From Fulvia fulva (taxonomy: Eukaryota; Ascomycota; Dothideomycetes; Mycosphaerellales; Mycosphaerellaceae), in contig NC_063018.1 of assembly GCF_020509005.1 (NCBI RefSeq), positions 1,488,001-1,552,000 of the forward strand: a stretch of DNA of 64,000 nt. Direction: 5' to 3'. Within the stretch, counting starts at the first letter, position 1, and every line of letters begins with the position of its first letter. A program made the position numbers and the translations under genes. The notes under the pieces are model-generated. The model worked only from the letters and a program-made list of their open reading frames with translations. It was not told where the DNA came from and did no database searches. Below are positions 57,661-64,000 of this stretch, one piece after another.

Positions 57661-58477
57661 TCTTAGAGTACGCTCCGGAGTACTCTCCTCTCCTCTTATA
57701 TCTTTACTATCTATTATATCTCCTATTACCTTCGTAAACACTTTATTATCTATTAGACTATACGTATCGCTCTCTTTCTTATAAGCCCGGAGGCCTCGTT
57801 CTACCGGTATTAGAGCTATTACTACTTATACTAGTTAACGCGCTATACGTATACCTATAGTATTCTTATTCGGTATCTAGTCTATAGGTAGTTAAAAACT
57901 AGGTGGCTTAGTCGCTCTTAGGTAGCTATAGTAAAAGTCGGCTACGGAGTCGGCGGTAGTCTTAATAACCTAGTCTATAGCTCTATAGGATAGCTTATTA
58001 TATCTAATGTATTTCACTAAGTATTCCTAATAAAGCTACTTACCTCCTATTAGTATTAGTCCTCGCGGCTATCTCTTCTTATAGTCTAGAGCTTACTTAA
58101 CTTCCTATTAATTAGGTTCGGCGGGATCGGCTTTAGATTATTCGTGGTCGATAATTCGGATCGGTAGTAGTACGGGTTATATCTATCCTATAACCGGCGG
58201 ATAAACTAGTCTAAGAAGGTATAAGTAGAAGCTATTATCGATATTTAAAGTAGGTAGGAGCTCTACTTTATAAGTATTGCCCGGTAGTACCTCCGTAATT
58301 ATATACGGTCTAGAATACTTTATATCTATCTTATAAGAAGGTCTCTCTATCGTCTAGTTCTTAGTACTTATCTATACTTCGTCGCCTTCGGCGTACCGTA
58401 GTATAGGTATACGCGTCTAGTTTACGTACTTAGCTTAGACTACTTATACTAAGGCTATCTACTATTATAAGTATTAG
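57661..58477 (-). pseudogene. pol: Element D pol C-terminus: integrase tail and chromodomain-like region
   Basis: The minus strand near 58,400-58,200 shows the gypsy integrase tail: AEGDEV, TIERPSYKIDIKY, a GPY/F-like RPYIITEVLPGNTYKVEL and LLRLVYPPVIG. It is followed by IRIIDHE, LDYKKR, and EYLVKYIRYNK around 58,140-58,000, which looks like a chromodomain of the YLVKWxGY type. The last 200 bp before the polypurine tract show no clear coding. Stops are frequent. Confidence 0.75.
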
Positions 58478-58490
58478 TATATCTCTTATA
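58478..58490. repeat. Target-site duplication of LINE E, left copy (13 bp)
   Basis: TATATCTCTTATA here recurs exactly at 61,334-61,346, and the D integrase reading resumes across it. Confidence 0.85.
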
Positions 58491-59340
58491 GTCGACGACG
58501 AGAATTACCTATACGTAGTATCGGCTACGAACCTCTCGTCTTACTACGAGAGAGCTAAGTATTCTTACGCTAGAGCGTCGTAGGCGCGACGGACGCGTAA
58601 CGTAGGCGAAGCCGCGGCGAATAGAGGACTACTAGCAAAACGGGTATAAAAACTATCCGACGAGCGTATACTCGTGTCGGGAGCGAGTCCCTCTTCTTTC
58701 TACGTATAAGAAGGGCGCGGAACCGTGGCCTATACGCTCGATAGGACACCTCTAGTATAAGTATAGAATTTTCACCTCCGGAGACCGTAAACTAAGCGGG
58801 CTAAGCGACGAACATTAGACGAGCGGACTATAGAACAATAACTAAGCGGACTATACGACGGCGTCGAGCGGACTACGAAACAATCTAGTATTTACTAGCG
58901 GGTAATACGGTAGGTAGGTAGACACGCGACGATACCTATAAGGGCCTATTAAACACCCGGTATAGGAACGAGGGTTTTGCCTAAGGCACTACCTATCCCG
59001 CTATATAACGTACCTAGTCTAATATAGTAGATTACGACGAGGAAAATACAATAGCCTAAGTAAGGAAAAGACGGCTATTAGGACGGGGAAAAGACGTATA
59101 ATATAAGTAGATTAGTTCTATAATTAGGGAGGATCGAGGGCAGGGTAATAAGGAACTTTATATTAGTTAGTAGGTAGAAACGTAAGGAGTACGCTACCCG
59201 GCGTAGTATATGCCCCGAGCAAACCTACGAGGTATAGACGGCCGCTTTCTAGAGATAGGCTACGGTAACGCGAAGGGCGTTAAAACCTAGGGCGTAGTAT
59301 ATACTAGTAGCGACGGCTAATACTATCTATATAGCCCGAG
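58491..59340 (+). other. Element E 5' part, no domain recognised
   Basis: TpA-rich mutated sequence before the RT domain. It should encode the part of ORF2 preceding RT, but I could not follow a frame with recognisable motifs. Confidence 0.4.
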
Positions 59341-61080
59341 AGGACGGATACGTATACCGGTTAATAGAGAGTACTAAAGGGCTTAGGCCTATAGAGGTAG
59401 ATCTTAGCTTAAGGAGTAAGTAGGGAGGGAGGGCGTAGAGGGAAGCTTTTACTCCGGGCTAACCTCTCAAAACGAGGCTATACGGTAGTACTAGATAAGT
59501 AGGAAAGCGCGGTTAAGACTTATTACCTTATCTCGTAGCTAGCTTACTAAATACGATTCCTTCCTTACTCGATATCTTAGGGGTATTCGATAATATCTCC
59601 TACGAGCGACTCCTCTATATCCTACGGTAAAAAGGAGTCCCGCGGTAGGTAATAAGTTTTATAAACTCCTTCCTTAAGGAGAGAATAACGTAGATTGTCC
59701 TTAGAAAGCGTAAGGAGGGCAACCTTATATATATAGAATACGGGATCCTCTAGGGCTTAATACTATCCCCGACCCTCTTCTTAATCTTTATAGCGGACCT
59801 AATCCTACTACTTACCTTACTATAAACGTTGCCCTCGGGGTTCGTCGATAATACGAATATCCTAGCCTAGTTAACGACGACCGAAGAATACTACCGGCTA
59901 CTTATAGAAGGATACGAGGTATACGAGGAATAGGTACGTCGATACGGCGCCCGTTTCGCCCCGGAAAAGTACTAGCTTATCTACTTTAGTAAGGTAAGAA
60001 CCTACTATATAATATAAGTAACGGTAACTATCTAGATTTACGTAACGAAGCCCTCTCCTAAATTATAAATCCTAGGAATCTAGCTAGACGCTAAGCTTAG
60101 CTAGAACCCCTAGATTAGGAAAGCCTAGAATAGAGCCTAGGTTAACGAGGCTATAATAACTAGACTTATAACGTTAATATAGGGAGCTACGTTTAACAAG
60201 GTAAGGATTATATATAAGACGATTATAAAACTAGTAATACTCTACGGGACCTAGATATAGGGGATAGGAGGAGTAGGTAAACCGATCCCGAAGCGGATAG
60301 AGGGACCCCTAAACTAGACGTAGGCCGCGAACCTTAGACAGATACTAGGAGCCTATAAGACAACGCTAACGAGAGTAGTAGAGGTAGAGATAGGGTCCCC
60401 CCTAATTAAATATTATATTAAGGAAATAAGGATCTAATACACTAGGAAGACGGCGGATTATCTAGTATAATAAGCTATTCGGGACTCTATAGAGAAGATC
60501 GCTAGGAGGTACGACCGACTACCTAGCCTTAGGGTACGTTAAAGCTAAAAGTAAGACGACCTACGTACGTTTAAAGTCGTTAAGCGAACCTAGGAGTAGC
60601 TAGAGAGGAAGGAGGAGGAGGAAAAGGTACGGAGGAAAAAGGGTAATAAGGTAAAGACGTAAAGCCTTATAGAGTAGATAGCGGGATGCCTTTAGGAATA
60701 GGAATAGGAAAAGAATCCCCTACTAAATCGAGGACCCCTAGCCTTACGCCCCTTCTAGAGACATAACTACCTACTCTACCGTCACCTAATAAGGGCCGAA
60801 GTAAGTATCGCAATATAGATTAGGTCCGAATATATCGGGTAAAGGGCCTATCTATATAGAAGGAAAGTCCCGGACGTATATAGCCTAGTATACTAGTATA
60901 ACTACCCGTTATAGAACCCGGAGTATATAATACTACGGTGTCCGTAATAGGTAGAAGGACGAGGCTAGTAGAGAGCTAAGGTAGTAAGACGCGACTACTA
61001 GTTAATCGTAACGGATAAGCGAGACGTAAGACGGATAGTATAGTAGATACTATAGTAGGGCTTTCTTAAACAGTTCGCGC
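59341..61080 (+). pseudogene. Element E ORF2 remnant: LINE reverse transcriptase and C-terminal Cys/His region
   Basis: From 59,571 the frame reads DILGVFDN (RT motif A; the family has D-V-K-G-A-F-D-N), then SYERLL, GVPR, SFLKERIT, a PTLFLIFIADLI stretch, and FVDN at 59,841-59,852 in place of FVDD, a G-to-A type loss of the second catalytic Asp. Further on, the thumb-like ILYGTQIWG-type and GAYKTT motifs follow near 60,230-60,370. The C-terminal LTRAEVS-type, GLKAYLY-type and HIILRCP-type region, usual in fungal LINEs, lies near 60,770-60,960. No RNase H is visible. Stops are dense. Confidence 0.8.
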
Positions 61081-61333
61081 TAGCTAGCGAGACGGAGGAG
61101 TAGATAGAGAAGAGGCGGGAGGTCAAGGGGGTATAGATAGGGTAGTTATTAGGGTAGGCCTATAATACTAGTATACCCTTAATAAGGAAAATACGAAAGA
61201 AGGTAAGGTTAAGAACGTATAGGAGAGGAGAGGGGGTTTTTACTCTATAATACGAGTTTCCCCTTTATAACTAGAAGTAGGTAGTATAGCTATATAGGCT
61301 AATAGGCTCTATAATAGTATAATAAACAATATA
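61081..61333 (+). other. Element E 3' untranslated region
   Basis: No coding pattern. It ends with AATAAA and a short TA repeat that merges into the target duplication, so the exact last base is uncertain by a few positions. Confidence 0.5.
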
Positions 61334-61346
61334 TATATCTCTTATA
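61334..61346. repeat. Target-site duplication of LINE E, right copy (13 bp)
   Basis: Exact repeat of 58,478-58,490. Confidence 0.85.
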
Positions 61347-64000
61347 TCTTAGCCGTAAACTTGTCCGCGAACTCGGCGTCTAGTCGCTATTTATATAGTC
61401 TTAGTAGTATAGGTAAGACTAAGTCGAACTTAGAGAACCTTAGATTACGCCTAGTATTAGTATAGAACGGCGAGACGCCTATTATTACGGACACTATATT
61501 GTTTACTATAAACTTAGCTAATAGAGTCTAATCTAGCTAGTCGTCCTAGGTATAGTTAATAAAGATACGTAGGTACTACTCTATTACTTTATTCGTGTTC
61601 TCCGACTATCTATCTATTTCTAGGTAGAACGACGAAGATAGCTTTCGATTAATACTAAGTAGCGCGTATATCCTACGCTAGAATACGGAAACCTATTACG
61701 TACTACGATCCGAGATAATAGACTTCGGGAGCCTATGTCTACTAAATACGTACTTAAGGAATACTAGTACGTAATACTCTACTATTATCAAGTCAATAGG
61801 AATAATATATTGCTCCTTAGTTAGGCGGTATAACGGTTATAATATTCTTATACGTTTGTCGGTCGACTACGCTTATTCCCTTCGGTAGTTTAACTACGAA
61901 GTTAATAGAGATATCCTCCTAAGCGCTAAATAGTACTAGTAGCGGTCTTAATAGCCCTAGGTACTAGATATTAGTATTCTTATTCGTACGGTAAGCGTAG
62001 TAGGCACGTATATAGCTCTTAATAAATCGTACGATACCTAGCTAGGTATAGTTACGAGCTACTAATTTATACGTCTTCTCGTCCCCTAAGTAACTAGCTA
62101 CTATATAGTCGTAGAAAGCCTATACGATACGAGTACGTACCGGGATTTCACCTTTATCTAGATTGTCTTCTAACTCCGGAGGAACGAATAGGCTATAACT
62201 ACTATATATATTCTTAATATATATTATACCTCTAACTAGGACTATATAACAGTTATCGATACGGTGCTTCCTTAGTAAGGTATATAGATCATCTCGTTCT
62301 AGCTATTAAACGGCTTCCTTAGCCTCTAGTTACGTATAGAGTCCTTGAATAGCGGTCGTAAGCGGGGTTATAATAATATTATTATATACCGATAATACTC
62401 TAGTAGATAATAGGTTTAGGATACGATCTAGGCCTAGTAACACCTAATACTACTATTAGTTTCGTAGATTGTCTAGGTCTCTAGGCTTCGGTAAGTCCTA
62501 TTAACGTCGGGTTAAGCTATCTAGCTTAGTACCTTAAACTCCTAGCCTATAGACGATCTTAAAGAAGAACTACGAGAGAAACTCGGCCTAGCGAGCTTAT
62601 CTACGGTTCAATTACTTTGTACTTATAAACTATTTAAGGTTCTTATAATCAGAGTATATAAGCGTCGGCTTGTCCTTAGATTCCGGGTCTAGTAGATTCT
62701 TATAATTGTTAGTACCGTATTTGTTTATAGTTAGCTCCGGTCGCTTAACCTCGAAAGCTTTTATATTAGCTAGGAGCTCCTTATCGTAGATGTCGTAGTT
62801 ATATTACTAGGGATCTATCTTCTTAGATATATAAGTAATAGGATGTAATACTCCTTACTCGTTACGTTATTAGAGTACTACTACTATTACGTAATCTAAG
62901 ACATCTATTTCTAGAATAGTCTCTCGCCCTAGGTAGAAGTATTCTAAGGTAGGCGTATCGATAAATACTTACTTTAATAACTCGGACGCCTATTAATATA
63001 CTAGAGACTAGTCCTATAGGACATTCTTCCTCGTAAGCTTTGTTATAGACAAGTAGATCTTACTAAAATCCTTAATAAACCTACGGTAGAAGTTAGTAAA
63101 CCCTATAAACGACAAGATGTCGGTAATATTCGCGGGTATAGGCCAATTCTTAACGTATGAAATCATAGCTAGGTCTATCTTAATGCCCTTATTTGTGATA
63201 ATAATACCTAGATAAGTAGTCTCGTGTCTAAAGAACTCGTATTTGTTAATATCTAACTAGAGCCCGGCGGTATCTAGCTTTCGTAGAACCTTTAGGATAT
63301 ATTAAATATACTCTTCTCTTCTCTTACTAAAGACAAGTACGTTATTAAGGTAATATAACACGAAGTTATCTAGGAACTCCCTTAGTATACTGTTTATAAA
63401 TGTCTAAAACGTTCCTAGTATATTATATAGTCTAAAAGGTATAACTACGTACTTAAACTGCCTATATCTAGTAGTAAAGGCCGTTTTCTACTCGTCTCCT
63501 ACTATAATACGGATACGATTAAATGTAGCGATAACATCTAGCTTAGTAAACTATTACGCGCTAGTAATACGATCTAAAGTCTCTTTAAATAGTAGAGTCG
63601 GGTAGCGACTCTTTGTCGTAAGCGCGTTTAGAGCTCTATAGTCTACGTATACTCGTAGCCCTCTACCCGGCTTCTTAACTATTAGAATAGGTACTACTAC
63701 TAGTAATACGCTTCTCTAAATAAAACCTTTCTTAAGATAGTCGTCGATCTACTTCTTAATCACCTCGTTCTCTCGTATAGAGAAGGAGTATAGTCTTCGA
63801 AATAGCGGTATCTAACTATTCTTTAGCTTAATCTTATAGTCTACGCTAGGCCGTCGCGGTAGGACCTTATCTACTTCCTTACGGCTAAATAGCCTAGCTA
63901 TTTCCCTAAACTCTACTAGTAATAAAGGGATAGGATCCTAGTCTTTGTCCTTACCGTTTAGAAAACGTTAATAGTCGTTAGCTAGAATAGTAGAGGCGTT
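61347..64000 (-). pseudogene. pol: Element D pol: RT, RNase H and integrase, cut by the window edge
   Basis: Reading from 64,000 down: RT with [19 protein letters not shown] (about 63,690-63,620), KLDVIATFNRIRI, and a catalytic box YLNN (Asn codons at 63,346-63,341) where the family has YxDD. The FIGFTNFYRRFIKDFSK connection follows near 63,080. RNase H has NYDIYDKELLA, LIYSDYKNL and ARWAEFLS (about 62,850-62,580). Integrase reads DISINFVVKLP, with Asn at the first catalytic Asp (61,913-61,911); the second region (SDRST, near 61,712) and ENTNKVIE keep D and E. Stops are spread throughout, mostly at expected Trp/Gln. The frame runs into the E target site. Confidence 0.85.

Larger units (their letters stand above)
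58491..61333 (+). mobile_element. Element E: Tad-like LINE inserted in D
   Basis: A 2,843-bp non-LTR element flanked by a 13-bp duplication, with no terminal repeats. It carries a LINE-type RT and a C-terminal Cys/His region, and near its 3' end an AATAAA (61,321-61,326) and a TA-rich tail instead of a poly-A. Full-length fungal Tad-group elements are longer and carry an endonuclease, which I do not see, so this copy is probably 5'-truncated. It is heavily RIP-mutated. Confidence 0.85.
57460..64000 (-). mobile_element. Element D: mutated Ty3/gypsy retrotransposon, right end outside the window
   Basis: On the minus strand the order is RT, RNase H, integrase, integrase C-terminus with a possible chromodomain, poly-G polypurine tract and 3' LTR. 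It is inserted in A pol of unit IV, so the left edge of D ends the array in this window. It is interrupted by LINE E at 58,491-61,333. Its codons are shot through with TAG/TAA, and CpA/TpG is scarce while CpG and TpA are common. The 5' LTR lies beyond 64,000. Confidence 0.88.

Noticed and set aside
57661..57870. Host gene fragment between the D polypurine tract and the integrase tail
   Set aside because: Same TpA-rich mutated composition as D and no frame with motifs; best read as the D pol end and 3' untranslated region.

Overview
The window contains only transposable elements. I see no host gene, tRNA, rRNA or CRISPR array. Chromodomain-bearing Ty3/gypsy elements, Ty1/copia elements and a Tad-like LINE, all carrying a strong C-to-T/G-to-A footprint (TpA-rich, CpA/TpG-poor, CpG retained, stops mostly where Trp or Gln codons are expected), point to a filamentous ascomycete (Pezizomycotina) with repeat-induced point mutation (RIP). 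The species cannot be named from this sequence.

Layout. Positions 1-57,459 are a head-to-tail tandem array with an exact period of 17,994 bp: three complete units (1-17,994; 17,995-35,988; 35,989-53,982) and a fourth cut off at 57,459. Each unit is one circularly permuted copy of a three-level nest. The outermost element is A, a minus-strand Ty1/copia element. Element B, a plus-strand Ty1/copia of 11,824 bp with 234-bp LTRs and TSD GAAAT, is inserted in A between integrase and reverse transcriptase. Element C, a plus-strand chromodomain Ty3/gypsy of 6,291 bp with 520-bp LTRs and TSD TCTAG, is inserted at the start of B's reverse transcriptase. A and B are riddled with stops. C is GC-richer, carries only a handful of stops, and keeps nearly all catalytic residues.

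Right flank (57,460-64,000). The fourth A copy is broken by element D, a heavily mutated minus-strand Ty3/gypsy that runs off the window. D is itself split by element E, a plus-strand Tad-like LINE (58,491-61,333) with a 13-bp target-site duplication.

History read from the nesting: A inserted and was mutated; B inserted into A; C inserted into B; then the whole 18-kb nest was amplified in tandem, because the TSDs and the C 5'/3' LTR differences are the same in every unit. Units II and III are nearly identical. Unit I is clearly diverged from position 1 to about 8,290 and then becomes nearly identical to the others inside C's 5' LTR, and unit IV is a patchwork. This looks like unequal crossing-over or gene conversion working on the array. 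No element appears able to move on its own, but C's proteins are the closest to intact.
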